Shown: piece after piece, positions 22,263-34,159 of the stretch
How positions within the stretch are numbered: position 1 is the stretch's first letter
How the letters are laid out: every line of letters begins with the position of its first letter
Assembly: GCA_902806565.1 (NCBI GenBank)
Contig: CADCXA010000070.1
Span: 1-34,275, forward strand
Direction: 5' to 3'
DNA length: 34,275 bases
Source of the DNA: Hypoxylon rubiginosum
Taxonomy: Eukaryota > Ascomycota > Sordariomycetes > Xylariales > Hypoxylaceae
The notes under the pieces: generated by a model
The model's database searches: none
Told to the model about the DNA's origin: nothing
The model's input: only the letters and a program-made list of their open reading frames with translations
Position numbers and translations under genes: made by a program

Positions 22263-25200
22263 TAAAATAAAAATAAAAAAACTATATTTTAAAATTATTT
22301 AAAATAAAAAACTTATTAAATTTATAATTAAAAAACGTGATTTTAAAAATAAAAAATAAGGATATATATTTTATAATTATTTTAAAAAATTAAAAAAGTA
22401 ATAAAATTAAAAAAATAATAATTATTAAAATAATAATTTAATAAATATAACATAAAAAATTTAATAAAAAAAAACATTAAATTATAAAAAAATCACTATT
22501 AAAAATAATAAAAATTTTATATTTAATAATTTAAAAGTAAAACATTAATTTTAAAAAATATAAACCTTATTTTAAAAAAGGAATTTTTATTTAAAATAAA
22601 TTTTAATAATATTTTATATACTTTTTTTAAATAAAATTAAATAAATAAGTTTTATTATTTATTTTTATAATAATTAATAATAAATTATTATTAATTATAA
22701 ATAATATATTAAAAAATATAAAAATTAAAAAATATATTTTTATTAATATTAATTTTATAAAATAAACTTAAAAACTTATTATAAATATTATTAAAACTTT
22801 AAATTTAAATTATAATATATTAATAAATATAAAAAAAAATTTATATAAATAATTAATATATTATTATTAATAAATATTTATATTAATAATTTAATAATTA
22901 AATAAATACTGTTAGTAATTATTAATATAAAATTAAATATTATTAATAATAAAAAATAATATAAAAAAATAATAAAAAATATAAATAAAAAGTTTTAATA
23001 AAATATTTATAATTAAAAAAAAGAAAAAAACCTAATATTAATAAATTAATAATTAATTAATTATAAAAAAATAATATTAATATTAAATATAAATATATAA
23101 TATAATTAATTAATTTAAAATATAAAAAAATATAAAACGAAAAATATTAATAATAATAATAATTAAAGAAATAATATAAATATTAATAATAATTTTATTT
23201 TAAAAAATAAATAAGTTAAACTTTAAAAATTAAAATAAATAATATAAAAAAAATTTAATAATAGTTTTTTTTTAAAAAAAAACCACGTTATATTTATATT
23301 TAAATATAAATAAAAAAAGTTATTATTATATATATTATAATATAAAAATTATAAATTAAATATAGTTTTTATTAAAATTAAACTTTTTTATAAATTTATA
23401 AAAATTTTAAAATTAAAAAAACTAATTTTTATAATATTAACCGTTTATTAAAAAATAAATAAAAATATAATAACTATAAATATAATTTTAAACTTTAAAA
23501 TAAAACTAAATTAAAATAATTAATAATATAAATAATATTTATTAAAACTAATATATTAAATAATATAAAAATAAAAAAATAAAGTTTAATAATTTACTTT
23601 TAAAAATAATATAAAATATAAAATATAATTATAATATTTATAATAATAAAATATTAATTATAATATAAATATTATAATATTAAAAAATAAAACTTATTAA
23701 ATTATAAATAATATAATTTTTTTAATAATAATAAATTATTATATTTTAAAATATTCTAATAATAAATAACTTTTTAGTTAATATTATATAAAATAAATAA
23801 AATTTATATTTTTATTAATATATTATTTTATAAATATAAAAATATTAAATAATATATATAATAATTATATTTAAATTAAGTTTTATAATAAAATAAATAA
23901 AATATAATATAAATTTAATTAATATAATAACATTAAAAATATATAAAAAAATAATATATTTATTTATTTTTAATAAATATATATTTATATTTAAACATTT
24001 AAAATAAAATTAATAAATAAATAATTAAAAGTAAATATTATTTATTTTAATTTAAATATATATTATTAAATAATGTAAAATAATAAATTAAATAATATAT
24101 TTTTTATATTTAAAAAACTAGTATTTTATTATAATTAATTAATTATATTTAATATAAATAACTTTTAAATAAAAATATTAATTAAAATATATTTATATTT
24201 AATAATAATATATTTTAAGTAATAAATAAATTTATAAAATATTTTTTATATATTATTAATAAAAAGAATAATTTATTAATATAAATTATTTTATAAATAA
24301 TAATTATTATTAATTTTTAAAAGTTTTTTAGAATAAAAATTTAAATTAATTATATTTTTTATTAATATTATTATAAATATAAATATAAATTATAATAAAT
24401 TTTAAATTTAAAATAAAAATTAATTAATTATAAATTAAAAGATAAAATAAAATATATTATATTTTTAAATAATTATAATAAAAATTATATTTTAAATATA
24501 TTTTAAAAAGTTATATAAAGTTTTTAAGTTTTTAATTAATATAATTAATAATAAAAAATTATAAGTTATTATAAATTTTATAAATAAATTATTATAAACT
24601 ATAAATATTAAATAAAACTTTTTTATTATAAAATATTTTTAAAAAAATGAATTAAAATATAAAAATAAATAAATATTTTTTTTAATATTTTTTTTTAATT
24701 ATTAATTATTATTAAAATAATTATATTATTATAATATTAACGTTAAATAAAATATAAATATTATTATTATATAAATTTATTAATATATTATAATATAAAA
24801 TAAAAAATAGTTTATTATTATTATTATTATTTAATTAAAAAGCTTATATAATAAAATTAAAAAAACTTTTAATTTAAAAATATTTTAATTAAAAAAAAGC
24901 TTTAAAATAAAAGTTTCTTATTAAAAATTAATAAAATAAAACTTTAATAATTATAAAAGAATTATAAAAATAAATAATAAAATAAATTAATTAATATTAA
25001 TATAAGTTAAAATTTAAAGTAAAAATTTATATATATATTATTAAAAGAAAATAATTATAAATTATATTAATAAATCTAATAATATAATTATTAAAAACTA
25101 TTATAAATTTTAAAAATAAAAGATTTATATATATAATAAATATATTAAAAATAAAAACCTAATAATATTTTTTATTAATTAATTAAAATAATATTAAAAT

Positions 25201-25525
25201 ATTTTATTATTAAAATAAATAAATAACAATATATTAATAAATGTAATTAAATTAAATAATATTAAAAAATAATAAATAAATAAAATATTTATATTTTAAA
25301 TAAATTATAAAACATTGAAAAATTAAATATAATAATTAAATTAAAACTTTAATTTAAAATAATATAATATATTAAAATTTAAAATAAATATATTAATATT
25401 ATAAAAATATTATAATAATAATTCAAAAAAATTAAAATTATTAAAAAGATTAAATAAATTTAAAAAAAAACAATAAATATAATAAGTATAATAAATTATA
25501 TAAATAATAATAAACCAGTTTTTTT

Positions 25526-25695
25526 AAAAGTTAAAATTAAAATTAAAATATATATAATATTTTAAATAAATATATATTAATAAAATATAAATTATAAAGT
25601 TTTTTTTATTTTTATTTTTTATATTTAAATATATATATTTATTTTTAAATAATTAAAATTTAGTTTTTTATTTATTTAAATAATATATAATATTT
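25526..25695 (+). repeat. Family A copy d (internal deletion)
   Basis: It begins at the TTAAAATTAAAATT hexamer region and continues to the TTTAAATAATATATAATA end. About 27 bp around the TATATATA centre are missing. Nearly all C/G is gone. Confidence 0.65.
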
Positions 25696-25922
25696 ATATA
25701 TATAATTTATATATAATTATTATTATATAAATTTTAAAATTAAAATTAAAATTAAAATATATATAATATTTTAAATAAATATATATTAATAAAAAATAAA
25801 TTATAATAAAATAATTATATATATAACTTATAAATTTTTTTTTTTTAGTTTTTTATATTTAAATACGTTTATTTATTTTTAATTAATAAAACTTAGTTTT
25901 ATTATTTATTTAAATAATATAT
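25690..25922 (+). repeat. Family A copy e, head to tail with copy d
   Basis: It starts in the ATATATAATTTATATATAA segment and runs to TTTAAATAATATATAATA. It directly follows copy d in the same orientation. ATACGTTTATTTATTT keeps one CG at the same place as the CG in the 29.2-kb copy (ATACGCTT). Confidence 0.7.
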
Positions 25923-26090
25923 AATAAATATATTTAATAATAATATTATTATTAAATATAAAAAATATAATAATTAATTTAATTATTATATTTAATATTA
26001 TTATTAAATTTTATAATATAATATTTAGTTTTTAATAAATTTAAATATTTTTAATTAATTTATATTTTTTAATAAATTTTTATTGTTATT

Positions 26091-26165
26091 TATATATAAA
26101 TAAATATATATAAATAAATATATATAAATAAATATATATAAATAAATATATAAAAATAAATATAT
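26091..26165 (+). repeat. 14-bp AT satellite, about five units
   Basis: The unit TAAATAAATATATA repeats almost exactly. It is simple-sequence DNA with no sign of function. Confidence 0.7.
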
Positions 26166-26633
26166 TTATTATATTAATATTTAAAAAAAATAAAAAAGTT
26201 ATTTAATTAAAGTTAAAAAAAAATTATATAATAAAATATTAATTATTTTTATAATATTTATATATAAAAATAAATATATAAATTATTTAAATTATTTATT
26301 TAATTTATTTATTTAAATTTTATTTAATATAATTATATAAAATTAAATTATAAAAATAATTAATAACTTAATATTATTATTAGTTTTTATTAAATTTATA
26401 TTAATTTATTTTAATGTAAATATTTTTATAATATAATAAAATAATAATATATTTAATATAATATAAAATTAATATAATATAATTTTAAATAATATATATA
26501 AATTAATATTATTTAATAAATCAATTATTAAATAATAAAATGTTTTATAAAAATAAAAACTTTTAATATATTTTTAATATAAAATTAATTTAAATAAAAT
26601 AATTTTAATTAATTATATAAACTAGTTTTTAAA

Positions 26634-26654
26634 GTTACTCGCTTCGCGAGTAAC
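26634..26654. repeat. Preserved CG-rich hairpin in A/T desert
   Basis: The arms GTTACTCGC (26634-26642) and GCGAGTAAC (26646-26654) are perfect reverse complements around TTC. It is followed by CGATATG. Neighbouring hundreds of bases are almost pure A/T. It contains no CpA or TpG, so it offers no preferred RIP target, which may explain its survival. It could be a terminal inverted repeat or hairpin of a small mobile element. Confidence 0.75.
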
Positions 26655-28026
26655 CGATATGTTTTTTTAAAAATAATGTTTTATTTAATAATATTTTTAA
26701 ATAAATATTTATAAATATATATTAATTTTATTTTTAAAAAAAGATTATTTTATTATTATTATTATATTTATATTTTATATTATTTATATTATATATATTT
26801 ATTATTTACTTTTTATATTTAATATTTAATTTAATTTTAATTAATATTATTTATAAATTTAAATTTAAAATGGTTTTTTTTTTAATTTTTAAATATTTTT
26901 AAATTTAATATTTTATAAAAGTTTTATATAATTTTATAAAACTTTATTTATAAATAAATTTAAAATATATATATATAAAAAATATATATAATATTATTAT
27001 TAAAATATATAGTTTTTAAAAAATTAACTTTTAAATTTTTAATATTTAATAAGTTAAATTTAAATTAAAATATTTTTTATTATTTTTATAAATATTAATA
27101 TTTAAACTTTTTATAAAATTAAAAAGCAGTTTTTTATTTATATAATATAATAAATTAATTTATAAAGATTTTTATTTTTATTTATTTTTAAAATTATATA
27201 TTAATTATATATTTATTTATAAATTAATATTTTAAGGTTTAAAGAATATATAAAAGTTTTATAAAAATATAAATTTAAATTTATATTAAGTTTAAATATA
27301 TAAATAATATTAATATTAATTAAATTTTATATTATTTATTTTTATATTAATATTTTATATATTTATAAATATTTTTATAAATTTAAACTTTTATAATTTA
27401 TTTTTTATTATTATTTTATAAAATATTAAACTAAAAGTTAAAAATTAAAATATAAAAACATTTATATTTAAATTTTAATTAATATAAATATTATAATATT
27501 ATTTTTTTAAATTTCAAGGTTTTATTTATAAATAAATATTTTAATTTTATATTAATTTCTTAAAGTTTTTTTATTTATATATAATTATAAATTTAATTAT
27601 AACTTTTTATATTTATTTTAAATAATAAATTATTAAAATTTAAAAATTAATATTTTAAAACTTTTAATTTTAATTTTAAGTTTTTATATATTTTTTATAG
27701 TATTATATATTAGTTTTAACTAAATATAAATTTAAATTTAATTTAATGTTTTATATTTAAACTTTTAAAAATGTTTAAAATTTTAATTTTTATAAATTAT
27801 TTATATTAATTTAAAAAAAACGTATTTTATTTATATTTAGTTTAATTAATAAATAATAAAACTATTATATTTTATATTTTATATATATATTATATATATA
27901 TTTATATACTTATATTTTTAATTATAAAATATTTAAATTTCTTTAATATAAAATCTATATAATTTATTTTATAATATATTATTTTTATTATTTTTATTTA
28001 TTTTATATTATAATGTATTTTATATT

Positions 28027-28750
28027 TTATATATTTTTAATGTTTTTATAATTTATTTTTATATATATTTATATTTTAATATTTATTACTTTTAATATTA
28101 TTAATTTTTAATTTTTAATTTTTATTATATTTTTTAAAAAATGTTTAAATTTTTTCTTTATATATTAATTTTTTAATTTTTTTATATTTATATATATTTT
28201 ATATATTATTATTTTTACTTTAATTTTATATATATATATTAATTTATTTTAATTTATATTATATTTATTTTTATTTTTATTATAATTTATTTTATATTTA
28301 TATATAATTTTTATAATTATTAATTTTATTTTTTATTAAAATATTTAATATATATTAAATATAAAATTAATTATATTAATTATTATATAATATATATATA
28401 ATTAACTTTTTTTTATAATTTTATATTAATTTAAAAATATTAAAAAAATCTTAATAATTTATATTATTTAAAAAACTTCTTTTATATAATTTTTTAATTT
28501 TAATTTTATTATTATTAAAATAAACATTAAATTATAAAAAAAGAAAATATAAATATAACGTAATTTTAAATATTTAATTAACTTATAAATATATTGTTTA
28601 ATTAATTATTTATATTATATTAAATATTTAAATTCTTTTTATTTTAATATTTATATATTTTATTTTATATTATATTTTTATTTTTATTTTAATTTATATT
28701 ATATATATATATATTTCTTTATTTTTTTAATTATAAAATATTTTAAAAAA
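28027..28750 (+). repeat. Family C copy 1 (T-rich)
   Basis: It starts with TTTTATATATTTTTAATGTT and includes a middle part (28303-28605) that also occurs at 30959-31262. It ends in a TTTTATATTATATTTTTATT tail that recurs at 28912-29010 and 29970-30060. Plus-strand T far exceeds A, so the original minus strand was purine-rich. Confidence 0.5.
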
Positions 28751-29159
28751 AGTTTATAAAATTATAAATTATTATATATTTAAAATAAAAAATAAAAACT
28801 TAAATTTATAAATAATATTATATATTAAATATATTAAAATATTTATTATTATAAGTATATAAAATTATATTAAAATTTTAAAAATTATAAATCTTAAAAT
28901 ATTTAAATTTATTTTTATTATTATTTATATTATATTAAATATTTAAATTTTTTTATTTTAAAATTAATATATTTTATTTTATAATATATTTTTATTTTTA
29001 TATTAATTTATTTTTTATAATTATATATTTTAAATATTTTATATTTTTATTACAGTTTATTATAATTAAATAAGGGTTAATATTAAATGAAAATATTATA
29101 TTAAATGTATTTTAAAATTAAATTTAAAGTAAAAAAAATCGTTATAAAATTATAATAAA

Positions 29160-29428
29160 TAATATTATAACGTGGACCTAAATATCTGTGGCTTGCACAC
29201 GTGGCTTACGTATAAACGCCACCCTATTAATTTAAAGGCTAAAACTAAGGCCGGAACACACGTAATATTTTAAGTAAATATATATTAATAAAAGATAAAC
29301 TATTTTAAGGTAGCTATATATATAGCCTGTAAATCTTTTCCTTTTTTAGTTTTTTATACTTAGATACGCTTATTTATTTTCGGACAACCGAGCCTAGTTT
29401 TTTTACTTATTTAAACAGTGTGTAATAA
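29160..29428 (+). repeat. Family A reference copy, nearly unmutated 269-bp element
   Basis: This is a stretch of near-normal composition inside A/T-only DNA, keeping GGACC, TGTGGC, GCACACGTGGC, ACGCCACCC, AAGGCCGG and CGGACAACCGAGCC. It contains many CpA/TpG steps, so it truly escaped RIP rather than lacking targets. At least four other copies and one fragment in the window are RIP-mutated versions (20.5, 20.9, 21.0, 25.5, 25.7 and 33.8 kb). No open frame or clear terminal inverted repeat is present. A 13-bp direct repeat TAATAAATAATAT (29153-29165 and 29423-29435) overlaps both ends and might be a target duplication. It is best described as a short non-autonomous or satellite-like element, possibly a fragment of something larger; the class is unknown. 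Confidence 0.85.
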
Positions 29429-29548
29429 ATAATATAATTTTATAAGTTAAATTATAAAAGTTATAATTTTAAAATATAATTTTAAAATAATTAATTATAA
29501 AATAACTAAGATATTTATAAACTTATAGTTTATAAGTAATTTTAATAA

Positions 29549-30100
29549 TTTTATATATTTTTAATGTTTTTATAATTTAATTTTTATATATATTTATATT
29601 TTTATTTTATTATTTTAAAAATTATTAATTTTTATTTTATATTATATTTTAATTTTAATTTTAATTTATTATTTATTTTATTTATTTAAATATATTTTTT
29701 ATTATTATTTAATAATTTTTATATTTTATTTTTATAAGTTATTAATTTATTTTATTTTAATTTTATATTTTATATATTTATTTATATATATTTTTTTTAT
29801 ATTATTAATAATTTATATTATTTAAAAAAACATGTTTTATATATAGTTTTTTATTTTTTATTATATAATAATTAAAAGGAAAATTAAAATATAAAAACTA
29901 AAAAAATTTAATAATATAAAATAATTTAAAATATTTAATTAATTTATTAATTTATAATTTAATTAATTATATATATTATATTAAAAATTTAAATCTTTTT
30001 TTTTTAAATTTATATATTTTATTTTATATTATATTTTTATTTTTATTTTAATTTATTTTATATTTTTATATTTTTTTATATTTTCTTTATTTTTTTATAT
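29549..30100 (+). repeat. Family C copy 2 (T-rich)
   Basis: It shares the TTTTATATATTTTTAATGTT start with copy 1, the middle part at about 29800-29968, and the TTTTATTTTATATTATATTT tail. Copies are diverged and contain indels. Confidence 0.45.
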
Positions 30101-30363
30101 TTCTTTTACATTATATTATATTTTTAATATATATATATTCTTTTTTATATTTTATTTTTAAAATATATTTATTTTTTAATTTTTAATTTTTAAAAGTTTT
30201 TTTTTAATTTTTTTTATTATTTTTTTTTATTATTTTTTTTAATTTTCTTTTATTGTTTTTTATATTATTTTTTATTAAATTTTATTTTTTTATTTTTACT
30301 TAAATTTTATTTATATTAATATATATTTAATATATTATATATTTTATTTTATATTATTTTATA

Positions 30364-30640
30364 TATTTTTATTTTTATATTTAAATTTTATTATTATTTA
30401 TATTATTATTATTTATTTTATATTTTTTATTTTATATTATATTTTATATTATATTTTATATTTTTATTTTTATATTTAAATTTTTATTATTATTTATATT
30501 ATTATTTTTTATTTTATATTATATTTTTATTTTTATTTTTATTATATTTTTTATTATTTTATATTATATTTTATATTTTTAAATTTATATATTTTAAAAT
30601 TTATATATTTTATATATTTTATATATTTTATATATTTTAT
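30364..30640 (+). repeat. T-rich simple and tandem repeats (95-bp and 9-bp periods)
   Basis: TATTTTTATTTTTATATTTA starts at 30364 and again at 30459 (95-bp period). From 30601 to 30640 a 9-bp unit (TTATATATT) is repeated about four times. It is part of a long polypyrimidine-biased tract running from about 30000 to 30690. Confidence 0.55.
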
Positions 30641-30690
30641 TATTTTTTTATTTTTATTTTTATTTTTTTTAAAAATTTTAATTTTATATT

Positions 30691-30744
30691 ATCGGAGATA
30701 TCGGCGATACCGGCTATATCGGTGGTATCGTGAATATCGGTATT
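30691..30744 (+). repeat. 9-bp array of six ATCGG-type units, not RIP-degraded
   Basis: Units ATCGGAGAT, ATCGGCGAT, ACCGGCTAT, ATCGGTGGT, ATCGTGAAT and ATCGGTATT follow each other without gaps. One frame would read I-G-x repeats (GDI, GDT, GYI, GGI), resembling a collagen-type Gly-X-Y pattern. The array is only 18 codons long and flanked by stops, so coding is not supported. Most C is in CG steps, which RIP attacks less, and that can explain survival. Confidence 0.8.
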
Positions 30745-30825
30745 ATTAGGCTTATATAAAATATTAAAAGTTATCGTGGTTATTAAAATTATTTATAATT
30801 ATTTGTAACTATTTATAACTTTTAT

Positions 30826-31000
30826 AGCTATTAATTTTATTTTTTATTAAAACTTTTTATAGTTATTAATTTTATTTTTTATTAAAACTTTTTATAGTTA
30901 TTAATTTTATTTTTTATTAAAGTTATTTATAATTATTAGTTTTATTTTTTATCGGAGCTTTTTATAACTATTAGTTTTATTTTTTATCGAAGCTTTTAAT
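30826..31000 (+). repeat. 35-bp tandem array, five units, graded RIP damage
   Basis: Five exact 35-bp units start at 30826, 30861, 30896, 30931 and 30966. Units 2-3 begin AGTTATTAAT. Units 4-5 keep ATTAGTTTTATT and ATCGGAGC or ATCGAAGC, where units 1-3 have ATTAATTTTATT and ATTAAAAC or ATTAAAGT. Almost all differences are C/T or G/A. Unit 1 keeps AGCTATT. The array thus shows decay in steps. Confidence 0.85.
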
Positions 31001-31262
31001 ATACGTTAAATATATAATTAGCTATATTAATTATTATATAATATATATTTAATTTATCTTTTTTTAAAATGTAATATTAATTTAAATTTTTTATAAAAAT
31101 ATTAATAATTTATATTATTTAATAAAACATATTTTATATAACTTTTTAATATTAATTATATTATAATTAAAATAAAAGTTAAAATATAAAAATAAAAAAA
31201 ATATAAAAATATAAAATAATTTTAAGTATTTAATTAGCTTATAAATTTATAGCTTAACTAAT
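30959..31262 (+). repeat. Family C copy 3 (middle part)
   Basis: It matches 28303-28605, beginning at the ATTAGTTTTATTTTTTAT segment and running through TATTAATTATTATATAATAT, AATAATTTATATTATTTAA and TATTTAATTAGCTTATAAAT. It is the least mutated of the three, retaining CGAAGC, ATACG and AGCTATATT. Its start overlaps the end of the 35-bp array. Confidence 0.55.
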
Positions 31263-33789
31263 AAAATAATAAAAACTTAATAAAAATTTAATTAAAATAG
31301 TTTTATTTTAAATTTAATAAAAATTTAATAAATTTATATAAATAAAAATTTTAAAAAATAAATATTTAATATAAAAATAATTTTTTAAATAATATATAAT
31401 AAATTTATATTAAAATTTAAATATTTATTAATAAATTAGTTTTTTTTAAAATTTTATTATATTTAATATAATATATAAATTATATAATTATATTTATTTA
31501 AATAATAATTAAATTTATATTTAATTATTTAAAAATATTTAAAAATGAAATATATAATTTTTAAAATAAATATAATATAATAAAAAATATTAAAAAATAA
31601 ATATTAAAAAAAACTTTTTTTAAAAAATAAAATATATAAATATTTCAATTAAAAATAAACTTTTAAATAAAATTAAAAAAAACTTTATTAATAAAGTTTA
31701 AATAATTTTAACAGTTTAAAAATTATATTATATTTAAAATTATAAATATAATTTAATTAATTAATTTATTTTAAAATCTTTATAAAAAAGTTTTTTAATA
31801 TTTAAATTTTATAAATTTAAATTTAAAAATTATATAGTTTTTTAATTTTATATTTTAATTATATTAATTTAAGTTTTTAAATTTAATATTAATAAATTAA
31901 TATAATATAATAAATAATATAAAAATATTTTTATTAAAATAAAATTATTAAATATTAAGTTTTTAATATTTTATTAATTATTAGTAACTTATAATTATTT
32001 AAATAGTTATAAAATATAAAATATATAATATAAATAATTAATAAAATATTAAAGAATATATTAAAAATATAATATTAATATTTATAATATAATATTTAAA
32101 TTAAATAAATATTTTATAAGTTTTTTAATTTTCATAATAAATTATAATATTTTTTTATAAATATTTTAATAACCACTTTTTAATTATATAATAATTTCGC
32201 TTATATTTTTATTATTTTATTAAAAAAAATTAAAACATTTATATGTTTTTTTATATTAAAATATTAAAAACATATAATTTTTATTAAATAAAAATAACGT
32301 GTTATAATTAATAAAATTTAAAAATAAATTAAAAAATAAAATAAGTTATTAATATATTTTACTATTAAATAAATTTAATTTTTATTAATTTTAAAAAATA
32401 AATAAATAAGTATATATAAATTAAAAATAATATTTATTTTTATAAAAAAAATATATAATAATAAATAACTAAATAAATTAAAAAGTTATAATTAGTTAAA
32501 ATTATTTTAAAAAAAATTATTATATTAAATATATTAATAAAATTCATAATATTTAATATAAAATTTAAATTTATTATAAAATCTTTTATAATATTTATTA
32601 AAAAATTTATTAAAAGTTTAATTAACTTAAATTTTAATAAAAGTTTTATTAAATAATTTATTAAAATATTATTTAAAACTATAAATTATTTTTAAATAAT
32701 AAAAGTTTTTAAAAAATAAAAATAACTAATTAAATAATTTTAAAAATAAATTAATAATATTAATAATAATTAAAAAAAAAAAAAAAGATTTAATAAATTA
32801 TTAAATAAGTAATAATAAAAAAGTAAAAAAAAAAAAGAAAAAAATTCTAAAATTTTATTTAATAAAATAATAAATTTATATAAAATATTATTAACTAATA
32901 AATTTTATAAATTAAAATATAATAAAATATTTATTATATTAATTTTATTTTTTATTAAAATAAAATTAAAAACTTAAAAACTTATTTAAAAGTTATTAAA
33001 AGTTTAATTAAAAGTTTTATTTTTAAAATTATTTGATTTTAATTTTAAATTTAATAATGAAATTATAATTATAAAAAATTTTCCTTAATTTTTATATTAA
33101 AAGTTTTTAAAAAAGTTTTTAAAAATATTAAAATATTTTTTTAAATTTAACTTTAATATTAATTTTAAATTTAATTATAAGTTTTATAAATTATAAAATA
33201 TTTATAAATTAAGTTATAAAAATAATAAAAAGTTAAATAATAAACGTAATAAAAAAACTTATTAATTAAAAAATCTTTAAAATAAGTTTAAAAAAAATAT
33301 AAAAGTTTTAATTTCTTAGATTTTAATTTATTAATAAGCTTAAATTTATTTAATTTAAATTTATATAACATTAATTTAATTAATTTTTATTTTTATTAAA
33401 AAAAATTTAAAAAAAGTTTTATAAAAAAAATAAAAAATATAGGTTTTTTAGTAATTAAATATAATTTAATTAAAAATATTTTAATTTTATATTAAATAAG
33501 GAAAATTATTTAATAAAAATTAATAATTAACACGTTTATTAAAAAGTTTTTATATTAAATTTAAAAAAAATTAATTATAAAAAAAATAAAAAGATTATTA
33601 TTATTAATAAATTAAATTTAATAGTAGTTATTTTATATATTTATAAATAATAATTATTAAACCTAATTAATAATATAAAAAAAGCGATTTTATTATTTAT
33701 ATTTTTAAATAATAATTTATATTATATAATTATATAAATATAAAATTTAAATTTAATATAAATTAATTAATTATAATATTTATTATAAA

Positions 33790-34050
33790 TATTATATATT
33801 ATTTAAATAAATAAAAAAACTAGGCTTAATTATTTAAAAATAAATAAATATATTTAAATATAAAAAAGTAAAAAAAGAAAAAATTTATAAGTTATATATA
33901 TAATTACATTAAAATAACTTATTTTTTATTAATATTTATTTATTTAAAATATTATATATATTTTAATTTTAATTTTAACTTTTAAATTAATAAAATAATG
34001 TTTATATATAAGTTATATATATAAGTTATAAATATTTAAATTTATATTAT
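33790..34050 (-). repeat. Family A copy c (inverted)
   Basis: The reverse complement matches the 29.2-kb element over nearly its whole length. It keeps CTAGGCTTAA (against CTAGGCTCGG in the reference), AACTTATTTTTTATT and TTTAACTTTTAAATT, so it is somewhat less mutated than copy b. Beyond 34050 the match ends. Confidence 0.75.
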
Positions 34051-34126
34051 TATAATAAATATAAAAAATAATAAATAATTTTATTAATAAATTTTAAAAT
34101 AAAATTAAAAGAAATAACTATTAAAA

Positions 34127-34128
34127 TA

Positions 34129-34151
<23 letters not shown>
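34127..34151 (+). repeat. (AAT)n microsatellite
   Basis: About eight AAT/ATA triplets occur in a row. It is a simple repeat with no further meaning visible. Confidence 0.8.

Positions 34152-34159
<8 letters not shown>

Noticed and set aside
26091..26165. CRISPR-like or regulatory array
   Set aside because: It is a simple 14-bp A/T satellite with no unique spacers.
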